Translations under genes and position numbers: made by a program
Part shown: positions 56,301 through 63,625 of the stretch, in pieces
Layout of the letters: the number at the start of each line of letters is the position of its first letter
Numbering within the stretch: position 1 is the stretch's first letter
The notes under the pieces: model-generated
Databases searched by the model: none
What the model was told of the DNA's origin: nothing
What the model saw: the letters and a program-made list of their open reading frames with translations, nothing else
Assembly: GCA_019055375.1 (NCBI GenBank)
Contig: JAHQIW010004633.1
Location: 372,001 to 436,000 of the forward strand
Length of the DNA stretch: 64,000 nucleotides
Direction of reading: 5' to 3'
DNA from: Parelaphostrongylus tenuis
Taxonomy: Eukaryota; Nematoda; Chromadorea; Rhabditida; Metastrongylidae

Positions 56301-58868
56301 ATCCCTAGACGTATATGTACATCATACCAATATGGAAGGAAGATAGTTACAAACCCTTATCGTCGAAAATGTCCACGACGTAGACTCTTCCACGGTAGAG
56401 AACCACAAAGTGCTTCTGGGTTAAATCCTAGAATTAGATATCTTGAGGAATGAGAGTCTGAGGACACATCCAAGACTCGAGTTGCTCTACCTGATAGAGA
56501 ATATCCCTATCTTTCTTAGGGATACGTGTCCCATTGAACAACGATTTGTACTGACTCATATCCAGCGGAAAAGCCTTGAACATTACGGCTCCGAACCATG
56601 ACAGGCTGGATGGGAGTGATCTAGAACCAAAAGAAAATGACGCGAGAAGTTCAATGTTCTTAAAGAACTCAGCAATCCAAGGTCGGTATGACGCACCGGC
56701 AAACGTTCCGGAATAACTTCGTGTCGCTCTTCTTTGGATTGAGATGAAACACCTCCGGAGCCAGGATATTCTTATCCAAAGCCCGCCTGAATCGTGCAAA
56801 AGAAATAGCGAAATTTGTCGAACGAGATAACTGAAAAGTTATCACAAAGTGCTTCTATAAAGATTTCCACGACGATAAATTGAAAAACATGCCAAAATCT
56901 TAATCACTTTAATCATTTTCTTAACGATCTCCACTTTCGAAATCGACTCTCCCTTATCCCTTTCGAGACCGTGGACCCACGGCCTCTGCATCTCTAATTA
57001 GCAATTCTATAAGGTCTGTTACACCTCCTCTACATCTCTAACCCCCGCGTAGTTTTGTTAGACGCGGCAGCGTGTCATGTTTTTACGCAACACCCTCCAC
57101 TGTTTGACGCAGCAGTCAGCATTGCTAGACGCAGCACGTTGGGTTCGGAGATGCAGAGGCCGCGGGTTGAGTGTCCCGAAAGGATTAACCTCGACACTAC
57201 CGAACAAAAATTATCAATAATGAATAACAGTTCCCTCTGTGATTGAACTGATACCATTGGGTTGTTTTGAAGATTTACTTAGCTAACGAAATCGCGACGT
57301 CTTCGCCTTTTTCAAAGCCGATAATTGGAGTGAAATGAAGTCTGGATGGATGGACCATCCACCCGAATCACCGGCTCTAAAGAAGACAATGATGTCGAGG
57401 CACTAGCCGAACAAATCTCCAAACCAGCCTAAGAGGAATAGCTAAATTATAAGAGAAACTACTACTGAATATTGATCGGTATTGATTGGTAAAGCCGAGG
57501 TTGTGTGAGAGTTTGACTGTTCAATCACCTGATGATTGTATTTTGCGGCTGGATCCGGGGCGTACATCATGAACGGATTGAAGTTGACTGGACATGGAAG
57601 TCGAGATCGTAAATAGATATCAAACCAAGGCTCACAAATATAGCTTGTGTCCTTGTGATTACGATCGTATTCCTGAAGAGCGCTCTGCAGCTCTGAAAAT
57701 CGAGGAGAAAAAGCTTCATAACGCTGAAATGTTTCTCGAGATTGCGACTCAGGAAAACAGAAACGGGGACCGGAAAAGGTTCCACGGATTTCCGTGATGA
57801 CAAAAACGTCACAAAGAGGAGAAAAAAAGAAGAAATTCAGCGAGAAATCAGACCTGGTCCTTCATTCGCTTCGAATTTGCGAACCGCTTCTTCAGTTCGG
57901 TGATAATCCGAGTCGTTCAAAACAACCTTTGCAGAATTGAGGAACCTGAACTTGCCCTGATAATAACAGGGATAAATTCTGCATGAAGTTTACTCCTCTT
58001 TAGCAATTCCATGACGTTCTCATCATAAATTTAACACCCTTGGAGAGGTATGCAAAGATTGACGCCGCAGGGGAGTCGAACCCGCGCCTCTCACCCATAC
58101 CGGGTGCGTGTGATACCCCACTGCACCATCGAGACCACGTTTTAGAACTACTGTTTCTTCGATAACTATAGACTAATTTCTCCTTTATAGTAGTATGCAA
58201 AACATTGGAGCCCAGTGGGGAGTCGAACCCGTGCCTCTCACCCATACCGGGTGCGTGTGCTATCCCACTACACCATCAAGACCACCGCTTGACAATCGCT
58301 CTTCCCTCGAATGACTATCAACTAATTTTACCTCAAGAGTGTTACGCAAAACGCTCGACCCCAGGGGAGTGTCGAACCTGCGCTTCTCACCCATACCGGA
58401 TGCGCGTGCTATCCCACTACACCATCAAGACCACCAGAATCACTCTTCTCTCGAATGACTATCAACCAAATTTTCCTCAAGAGTGTTACGCAAAACGCTC
58501 GACCCCAGGGGGGGAGTCGAAGCTCTGCGTTTCGCCCATACCGAGGGAGCGTGCCCCCCACTGCACTATCGAGGCCACCGCTTTGTAGCCACTCTTTCTG
58601 TGATGTAAACTATCGACTAGTGAGATGTGTGGCATCGCGAACACAAATGATAGGCTACGAAAGCAATTTAAAAGCGAAAGTAAATAAAAAATAAGGTGTA
58701 TAAGAGTGGAAAAGCTCCAAAGTATTGATTAAGATTGATGGAACATACCGATTGCAAGTGTCGGGCAACTTCGGGACCGGAAGGCGTCGAAGACTCTTCT
58801 GGAAGTGATAGGAAGGGATCGAACTCCGATGAAGGAATTGATAATCATCGCCGACCAGCGTATTTAGG
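44328..58868 (-). CDS. cpt-2: Carnitine O-palmitoyltransferase 2, mitochondrial (first exon not found)
   Basis: CPT2 converts acylcarnitine to acyl-CoA on the matrix face of the inner mitochondrial membrane, before beta-oxidation. Exons (minus): 58868-58749, 57945-57854, 57692-57529, 56830-56697, 56620-56491, 56415-56355, 56128-56000, 54844-54700, 53150-53074, 52031-51950, 51890-51814, 51339-51170, 50477-50386, 48856-48732, 44888-44809, 44752-44677, 44609-44524 and 44411-44328. All phases match; about 641 codons versus 658 in human. Seen: [77 protein letters not shown], catalytic His in [48 protein letters not shown] and [21 protein letters not shown] and GFGPVV with this C-terminus fit CPT2 better than CPT1 or CROT. 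The donor at 53073-53072 is GC, not GT. The start codon and presequence lie upstream of 58868. Confidence 0.95.
45443..45512 (+). repeat. tRNA-derived SINE fragment in the long cpt-2 intron
   Basis: CTCCGTTAGTGGAATTGTTAGC (A box) and CGGGTTCGATTCCCATCTGAGG (B box and acceptor strand) around a degenerate anticodon arm. Confidence 0.6.
45560..45960. repeat. Older inverted pair of tRNA-derived repeats
   Basis: A minus-strand head at 45580-45650 and a plus-strand head at 45866-45945, with spacers TCACCATCTTTCAACAGG and its rough inverse AAAGGTTGGTGGC, repeat the palindrome design of 43199-43712 with more decay. A fresh third copy in plus orientation follows at 45975-46060. Confidence 0.65.
45975..46062 (+). 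repeat. tRNA-derived SINE copy, intact boxes
   Basis: TGCCTCGGTGGTGTAGTGGTT, anticodon-like arm CGTCCCCGGATAAGATG, GGGGGTTCGATTCCCGTCTG and GAGGC, then CGTTTTTGC. Same subfamily as the heads at 43231 and 43577. Confidence 0.8.
46182..47192. mobile_element. Foldback family A element in the long cpt-2 intron
   Basis: Left end GGTTCTCTTTGGTTACTAGG and right end (inverse GGTTGTTTTCGGTTATAAGAG) pair; inner arms around CGACAGAGCTCTATCTCAGACTATTAGTAATC and its inverse near 46960-46990 confirm the foldback. No clear target duplication and no transposase. Confidence 0.75.
47560..47606 (+). ncRNA. Degenerate hammerhead ribozyme motif
   Basis: GCCCGA, then TTGGCGA (core changed at two positions), GACC...GATC, GAAAC, ACATGT, GTC. 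Same position in its unit as the intact copy. Unlikely to be active. Confidence 0.6.
47828..47874 (-). ncRNA. Type I hammerhead ribozyme, complete core
   Basis: Minus strand, 5' to 3': stem I CTGCCCGG; conserved CTGATGA; stem II GTCT-GTAA-GGAC (4 bp, GTAA tetraloop); conserved GAAA; stem III ACAC/GTGT, palindromic; cleavage triplet GTC; stem I strand TCGGGCAG. Stem I forms 7 Watson-Crick pairs plus one wobble. Every invariant core position is present. Stem III is so short that dimeric folding is likely, as in Penelope-like elements and retrozymes. Located in the long cpt-2 intron, on the same strand as cpt-2. Confidence 0.9.
48281..48327 (+). ncRNA. Near-intact hammerhead ribozyme motif
   Basis: Stem I GCCC/GGGC, TTGACGA (C3 to T), stem II GACC-GTCAA-GGTC, GAAAC, ACACGTGT. 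C3 is mutated and the base at position 17 looks like G, so probably inactive. Confidence 0.7.
49600..49935 (-). repeat. SINE family D copy, inverted, in a cpt-2 intron
   Basis: Reverse strand: CGCCTCATCGTGGCTAGGAGG, GGGCCACCCAAGCTGGG, GGAAGTCCAGC-like block, CACTAGTCGCAAGGTGG and CTCGGGACTCCAGAG. Parallels 53213-53480. Confidence 0.7.
50223..50258 (+). ncRNA. Decayed class 1b hammerhead-like motif
   Basis: GGCTCTTAGGAAGGC...GTCACC AAAACGTTAGC is a diverged version of GGCTCTGAAGAAGGC...GCCGAAACGTCAGC at 38392. The core is broken. Confidence 0.35.
50614..50651 (-). ncRNA. Decayed class 1b hammerhead-like motif
   Basis: The minus strand reads GGCTTTGAGACGGG, an A/T-rich loop, then GCCGAAACGTTTAG. 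The GAAA half is kept, the CTGANGA half is altered. Confidence 0.35.
51007..51043 (+). ncRNA. Hammerhead-like motif, class 1b
   Basis: AGCT / CTGAAGA / T / GGCG-AACCT-CGCC / GAAA / CGTA / AGCC. Stem II is perfect, stem I has 3 pairs, the cleavage triplet would be GTA, and an extra T sits where the 38392 copy has an extra A. In a cpt-2 intron, antisense to it. Confidence 0.45.
51395..51700 (+). repeat. Dispersed repeat G, copy 1
   Basis: Shares with 61305-61632 the order GACGACGGGTCGTA, AATAATTATTTATTCAGAAATCA, GCTGTGTCTCAAAT, ATCTGCATATCTG and CGCCGCCATTACAGTA. No ORF conserved between the copies. Confidence 0.65.
52088..52677 (+). mobile_element. Mariner deletion derivative in a cpt-2 intron
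   Basis: 590-bp element between TA dinucleotides (52086-52087 and 52678-52679). Inverted ends TTACGTCGTCAGATAAGT... and the inverse of ...GAACTTATGGACCTAA match mariner termini. The inside encodes the transposase helix-turn-helix region, [20 protein letters not shown]...[20 protein letters not shown] (52236-52448), as in SETMAR-type mariners. It stops after HRKLY; the catalytic DD34D domain is absent. The junction is the same as in the copy at 649-1056. Confidence 0.85.
53213..53480 (+). repeat. SINE family D copy in a cpt-2 intron
   Basis: CTCCCAGATGGTCTACCGCC, CTGGGCCACCCAAGC, AGCTAAGAGTGAGGCGCACC, ATAGCTACTCCTCGCAAGGTGG and CTGACGACCTGAGG follow the family D order of 6185-6540. It abuts a family A foldback element. 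Confidence 0.75.
53481..54411. mobile_element. Foldback family A element in a cpt-2 intron
   Basis: Left end GGTATTTACCGGTTATAGAG and right end (inverse GGTAATTTTCGGTTATAAGAG) pair; next come CCTCATTCGCTC and its inverse GCGAATGAGGTC; inner arms TAGTAATCATCCGAAAGC and GGACAGAGCTCTTTCTTTAGAC have inverted partners. About 930 bp, no transposase. Confidence 0.8.
54926..54972 (+). ncRNA. Decayed class 1b hammerhead-like motif
   Basis: GCCTCTTAAAGGTAGGCAAGG then GTCGCCAAAACGCCAGC. Recognisable by alignment with 50223-50258; the core is lost. In a cpt-2 intron. Confidence 0.3.
55010..55105 (+). repeat. tRNA-derived SINE copy
   Basis: GGCGCCGATAGGGCCACTGGTTAGC (A-box region), GGGTTCGATTTCCGTCC (B box) and the tail AAAGTTTTGCACATCAGTCG, like the copies at 34077 and 34374. 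Confidence 0.7.
55230..55510 (-). repeat. SINE family S1 copy
   Basis: Tail ATAAAGCTCTCAG, body CGAGGTGACTGAATACATAGCC and TGACAGACTCGGTGAGCC, head inverse ACCTCCGACCACTGCGTCACAC. tRNA head on minus. Confidence 0.75.
55630..55915 (+). repeat. SINE family S1 copy, facing the previous one
   Basis: GAGG-TCAATGGTTCAATCTCG (B box), CTCACCAAGCCATCC, ACTGTAAAGGCCAAATATG, GATTGATCAACGCCGGGAGC and the tail TTTATCCTTTTTATCCTTT. Only the A box is missing. Good tail example for this SINE. Confidence 0.8.
56165..56300. repeat. Compact inverted pair of tRNA-derived fragments
   Basis: AGTGGAACCCAAAAATCTAACTCAGG...GTTGGACCC and later CCCACGGCTCAACTCCCGCC...AAATTTTTGCGCACCACT are rough inverses with the tRNA-SINE ends (GTGG..GCAAAAA). 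A reduced form of the palindrome at 43199. Confidence 0.55.
56962..57186. repeat. Foldback MITE, GTGGACCCA family
   Basis: TTTCGAGACCGTGGACCCACGG at the left; GGGTTGAGTGTCCCGAAAGG at the right, with repeated inner TTAGACGC/GACGCAGCA blocks. In a cpt-2 intron. Confidence 0.65.
58050..58585 (-). repeat. Array of four tRNA-like units
   Basis: Four tRNA-like segments on the minus strand at about 58062-58137, 58208-58284, 58357-58433 and 58499-58579, spaced about 145 bp. Each reads (5' to 3') GGTCTYGATGGTGTAGTGGG, CACCC-GGTAT-GGGTG or a variant, and CGGGTTCGACTCC, then a linker with ACTC(T)TTGAGGAAAATT and AGTCATTCGAGAG. A and B boxes are intact in at least three. CACCC/GGGTG makes a 5-bp arm with a 5-nt loop, unlike a true anticodon arm. 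Lies in cpt-2 between the first two exons found. Confidence 0.8.
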
Positions 58869-59146
58869 CTGCAACTCAACCAATACCTATCTTCCAATCA
58901 ACTATTTTGAGATGTCGCTTAAAAATTCAAAACAATTTAGATCGAGGTCTCAAAATAGTCGACTGAAAGTGTTAAGAGATATATACTGGCGTAATAGCCG
59001 TAAGCCAAGCAAATGACAATCGACAATCAATCACTCTGGAAGAACGCACGATGATCGCTTAATTATGCGGAGAGTGTGAATGATTCGGCGTCGATTCTTC
59101 CACACAAGGGATATGTTCCTGAAGAACTGAATGAACCAAATGGTAT

Positions 59147-59190
59147 CGTGCTGCTGATGAGGCTGGAAGGCCGAAACACATGTCATGCAC
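59147..59190 (+). ncRNA. Hammerhead-like motif, class 3
   Basis: CTGATGA, stem II GGCT-GGAA-GGCC, GAAAC, ACATGT and cleavage triplet GTC are all present. Stem I is imperfect: GTGC and GCAC pair 2 nt away from the core (CGTGCTG with ATGCACT). The following AAAGGT-like end resembles the retrozyme family end. Confidence 0.6.
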
Positions 59191-59439
59191 TTTGAAAGTG
59201 CCATAGCAGGCCTCATGAAAGGTAAAATATGCTATCAGAACGTATTAAATACTAATTTTAATCGAGAGATCCTAGAAATAAAATGACCAGAGAGCGACAA
59301 CAAAATTTCCACTGATAATATGGGGGAAAATCCTCACCAACGGCGATAGTTTACGGATGAGTGAGAGATCCTCAACCAAGTGACTTCAAGCCGATACATC
59401 TCGATCGCCAACTGAAATCCAAACTAACATTCTTTGGCT

Positions 59440-60170
59440 TTTGTCCATCAGAGGCGATAGAAAAACCAATTTCATACGCTAGACAGTAACTGTTCATAGG
59501 AATGTTAGCAATCATTCGAAAACTTTAATCCCTGGCTAGAGCAGTACATCACCCGTTTTTCAAAACCTCTTTATAACGCTGTAAAATTCAACATAAAACT
59601 ATGTTTCACATCGGCTGCGCAATTCAACTATTACTTCGCTGGAAGCACGAAAATCACATGAATGTTTAGAGAAAACCTTCTAGTATCAGAATCATACGTT
59701 TAATATGGAGTTTCTTTGATAGCTTAGAAGCAATTCCTAATTGAACAGCAAAAATCCTACTTCCCTGCGATCGTAGCCAGCCGCCGCATCGAATCTGCGG
59801 CTACCAGACCCACTGACGGAATTGGCCTGCCAAGCAAACTGAGTGTGCGAAAATCAATCTTATTCTCCCTGCTACACTGCAGAGAAACGCTCTGCCCAGG
59901 AAATAAGCATAGCGTTGGAATCCTCGCATCCCACGCTATCGAATGACTACTGACATTCTCGAGAAAGAGCTCTGCCTTGCGAGAAAAACGCGTGTGTGAA
60001 ACACAAGAATTTTCCTTCTCTAACAACGTCAAAAAGAGGAGTTTTTGGAAACCGCCACCGTGGGATTGTAGCCAGAGATTTAAGCTTTTTGATTACCAAA
60101 ACTCCTAGGGAAAAATTCCTATTCAGCGAACGAGATCGGTTTTTCATTTGTCGCCATATAATAGACAAGA
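59440..60170. mobile_element. Foldback family A element, degraded
   Basis: AACTGTTCATAGGAATGTTAGC and ATTCGAAAACTTTAATC at the left; GATTTAAGCTTTTTGATTACC and CCTATTCAGCGAACGAGATCGG at the right are inverse partners. Middle contains GAATGACTACTGACATTCTCG as in the 38085 copy. Confidence 0.65.
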
Positions 60171-60639
60171 AACTAATTTACTTTATCACAACAACTTTCC
60201 TAAGAAGAAGATTGTTTGAAGGAATTTATGCGACCGTAAAATGCTCACAATTTAGCACCAGAATTTCGAGGATATCAGGTTTAGGAAAACATGCGAAAGG
60301 TTACAGCACCGAGAATTTTATCACGGATAGGCCTTTGTAATGTTTGGCCTCGATCTGAGGATGGATTCTATTTTACATTCGGAAAAATCCATTAAGAATT
60401 ACATGAGACGTTTTCAGCCAGTGATGGTTAAGCCTAAATGGGCCAAAAATCCAATAGAAGAGACCTGGTTGATAAGAGTCTGCTGCGTACTTTGCACTCT
60501 CAAGGCCAGTGTTCACTGCACTGAGTCATGGTAAGAGTTGACGCATCCAGTCTCTGACCGTTTGCGCGCAGACCATGAGAGTCACTTTGACCCTCGAAAT
60601 TTCCGAGGTTTTTTATTTCGACGAACAAAGCTTTTTTAT

Positions 60640-60960
60640 CTGGAATTCAAGTAATCATTCGAAAGCTCAAATCTCGCAGATTTCGATACTTTGCTTGCTT
60701 TCGAAAAAGACTTTTGCAATCGGCGTAGCACCAAAAATAAAACCCTATTTCACATTCGGTTTGCCTTATTTGCTCAGTTAAATTCAGTGGGCCTTTTTCC
60801 CTTATTGGACTACACTGAGCTACTTCGACAGGTCAAACCGTCGGTTAATTTGATGCGTAGACTGGTTCTCGAAGAAGTTTTCACAGCGCAGCATTGTGAG
60901 AGCGAAGATGAAATTACGTTTCATATTCAGGAGTTTTCTTTGCAGATAAGGGTTGTATAA
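60640..60960. repeat. Repeat family F copy
   Basis: AGTAATCATTCGAAAGCTCAAATCTC, then AAGTTTTCACAGCGCAGC and a GAAATTACGTTTCATATTC segment follow the family F order. A 67-codon open stretch here has no other support. Confidence 0.55.
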
Positions 60961-61304
60961 GAATAAAAAGTTATAGCTGTAGAGAGAAAATCATGTTCTA
61001 TCAGAGCGATACAAAAATTCTCGTGTATCACCCAAAATAGAGGAGAAAATCTTTATTGAAGAACGAAAACCGCACGCCGCTGGCGATGTCCATTACGCCG
61101 CCATCCGCGAAACATAGGGTTAAATAGCTTCTGCGTGGGAAAGCTTCTTGCCGATTATGGTCCAACTCCATACTAAAATAAGCTGTATGAGGCAAGGAAG
61201 TCGTGAAAATCAGCTTTTTGGATTCAGCAACCCAAGCAACATCGGAATCTTCCAAGGCTGTGCGAGGATAAGAATCGAATACGGGTACGGAATACGGGCA
61301 CTGT

Positions 61305-61632
61305 GGTACGCAGTTTGTGACGACGAGTCGTATAGAGGAAAACAATATAAATAAATATTTAGTTAAAAATCATATCAGAGCTTTTCTGCACTGCGTCTCA
61401 AATTCTCAATGAAATATTCGATATTTTAAGAGGATTTCCGATTTAACCCTTTCATTACCACCGTTGATAGGCGCGTCGATAGACAGGCAGTGTCGCGCCG
61501 TAGTTTTCGCGGTGCTCCTATGGGTTGACATCTGCATCTCTGTGCGAGGATGTCGTGCTGTCTACATCTGCGTTCCCACGAGCGCCTTCATTCTCACGAT
61601 ACAAGATGCCGCCGTTACAGTAACTGACCAAG
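61305..61632 (+). repeat. Dispersed repeat G, copy 2
   Basis: Partner of 51395-51700: GACGACGAGTCGTA, AATAAATATTTAGTTAAAAATCA, GCTTTTCTGCACTGCGTCTC, TCTGCATCTCTG and GATGCCGCCGTTACAGTA. Confidence 0.65.
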
Positions 61633-61847
61633 ACGGTAAGAAAACTGAAAGTGAAAAAAGACAAAGGAGAGTACGCCCTGGGTATGGACAATCAGTTCTA
61701 GGGCAGCAGCCAGAGGCTGTAACTCAAAGAAAATGACAAGATTATGCGCAAACAATTACAAAACAAGGCTTATTTAGAAAAAATTGTTCTGTAAATTGCA
61801 ATACATTGCCAATTCAACGACTTCGCTCGAGAACTTTTGGATCAGTC

Positions 61848-61999
61848 TCAACTATGCACATCATTCATTTCTGCAATCTTTGCCATTTCACGTGCTATGC
61901 TTACTCCGTATAGTCCACTATGCTCTTCGTCGTTGATAACTCGGTCAGAATGCGAAACGTCAATAACGGAGACGTGTGGACTGCATCCAAAACAGACTG
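61848..61999 (-). CDS. Possible terminal coding exon, unknown protein
   Basis: After a plausible acceptor (TTGACTAG at 62000) the minus strand stays open for 50 codons: VCFGCSPHVSVIDVSHSD, EEHSGLYGVSIAREMAKIAE, then MNDVHS and TGA. The mixed polar and hydrophobic composition looks coding, while the opposite strand is Ser/Leu-rich as expected of an antisense shadow. No upstream exon or family was recognised. Confidence 0.3.
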
Positions 62000-62725
62000 C
62001 TAGTCAATTCCTTGTGGGCGGTCGGCTCCTTGCTTGTGCGACAGATCTTCATTTTCAGCCTTAAACTCATTTAACGACCAAAGAGTGCAGTTCTTTCAAT
62101 TGTTTCGTCACCTCAGGCCTCATTAATTCGACGGAGTCTCAGTAACACTTGAACCCAGACGATACTCTTGAAGCGTTAACAATCGTTTTTGCTCTCGGGC
62201 CATCTCAAAACAAATGTATAAGTTCTATATATCAAAATATCTGCAAGAAGCTGGTCTAAACGATAGTAAAAACAAAGACTTGAATGCATGAAACTTGATC
62301 GATAAAAACGAAAAAGTCCAAAAATTTCTTGCCAACCCCTTTAAAGTAGTGACCGACGTTGAGATGATATCGTCTTCTTCAGAAGCTCCAATGGTCAAAT
62401 TAACTCGCAGTCTACACAAGTACTCTATCATGCCTCCCGAAAAACGTGGTAAACAAATATTGTTTAGTACAACTTTTCAAAACACTCGCCATTTCGTTTT
62501 CACTCCGATTAATTTTTTTCTGACCTATGTTACGCACATTTTCATCTTATGCAGGGCTCTGTGCGGCTTCTCTCTAACGAATAATTGAGACTCAAAAAGA
62601 AAAGAAAGGTAAGTATTTCAAAGAGAATCTGCATAGTGTGCAAATACAAATTTATTCACCACGTTTTTCTGCTGAGTTGCTAAAGTATTTGACTAAGCAA
62701 ACTCTAAGTCAGTTTGACATTTGCA

Positions 62726-62760
62726 GGCTCTGAAGAAGACGATACCACCGAAACGTTTAC
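62726..62760 (+). ncRNA. Class 1b hammerhead-like motif, decayed
   Basis: GGCT / CTGAAGA / AGACG..CACC / GAAACGTT / TACC. The two core halves are intact but stem II and stem I are broken. A further decayed copy lies on the minus strand at 62347-62391 (GCTTCTGAAGAAGACG). Confidence 0.4.
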
Positions 62761-62880
62761 CATTACTTCATTGAATTGTATTCTGTATCGAACTGTATTC
62801 CATAAATCTTTTTAGTAACGAAATCGCTTCTGCTCAGCAAAACAAGCGCTATATTATTCTTTCTATGTTGACGCTAACAG

Positions 62881-63192
62881 ATAGTCGCCCTTGGAAGATG
62901 TTATGCGATTTACCAACAGAATATATCAGACGAGTATAAAAGTCAATTGTCACGACGAAAGAAGATTGTCTTAGTTAATCAAAAGTCCGATTCTTCGCCG
63001 CCGTTTAATACATACTCGAAGTGCATAAAACAAAGGCGACTTCGCGAAGTCTGCGGTCTACTAAAAGACAATCACCAAATATCGGACATCGAAATGCGAC
63101 CACTCGGCGCTTCTCTCCAATGTAAACCGAATCCGATGTATACCGCAATGAAAAGTGCGAAACGAAGGAATATTGTCGTATTCGTCACTTAG
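62881..63192 (+). CDS. Possible terminal coding exon, unknown protein
   Basis: Following the acceptor CGCTAACAG the frame is open for 103 codons: IVALGRCYAIYQQNISDEYK, RRKKIVLVNQKSD, then KQRRLREVCGLLKDNHQISD, CKPNPMYTAMKSAKRRN and a stop at 63190-63192. Lys/Arg/Asp/Asn/Gln-rich composition is coding-like. An overlapping frame (63155-63406) continues with a Glu-rich, coding-like peptide (SFESEEEGEDRVKTNFLKEI), so a frameshift or missed intron near 63160-63190 is possible. No family recognised. Confidence 0.4.
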   Translation: MVALGRCYAIYQQNISDEYKSQLSRRKKIVLVNQKSDSSPPFNTYSKCIKQRRLREVCGLLKDNHQISDIEMRPLGASLQCKPNPMYTAMKSAKRRNIVVFVT

Positions 63193-63625
63193 AGAATGGT
63201 CTCTGGAAGAGAATGTGAGCGGGTCGCTTTTGGTTTGTAAGTCATTCGAATCAGAGGAGGAGGGGGAAGACAGAGTCAAAACTAACTTTTTGAAGGAAAT
63301 TTTAATATCTTCTAAATATTTCATGCAACAACCTAAAACATCTGCGCAATTCGTCTTAGGTGGAACACATCACCGAACAGTCATCTATTTATCTTCAAAA
63401 GAGTAATGGCCGGAGATCCATCATTGGGCTTCCAGTTTGGACATGGGGGCAGTAGCTAGGCAAGCGCCAGTCGCTGCCACATTGCAAACGCCCTCATTTT
63501 TGGAAGTACTTCCTGGGCTATTTGAAGATTGAGCACTTCAGACACTCTTTCAAAAGAGCCATGAACTACTGAACATCTGAATCGAACATGTTGAATATTA
63601 CACGGATTATGAACTAATATTACAC

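Larger units (their letters stand above)
58869..62880. other. Repeat-rich region upstream of the known cpt-2 exons
   Basis: Should contain the missing cpt-2 first exon and promoter, which I could not find. It holds a hammerhead-like motif (59147-59190), a family A element (59440-60170), a family F copy (60640-60960), repeat G copy 2, a possible minus-strand exon (61848-61999) and a class 1b motif (62726). Confidence 0.6.

Noticed and set aside
59031..59216. Minus ORF MRPAMALSKCMTC as the missing cpt-2 presequence exon
   Set aside because: It overlaps the class 3 hammerhead repeat and has no donor giving the phase needed at 58868.
61464..61736. 90-codon plus ORF with Val/Ile/Cys-rich start
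   Set aside because: It lies across dispersed repeat G, whose other copy (51395-51700) does not keep the frame.
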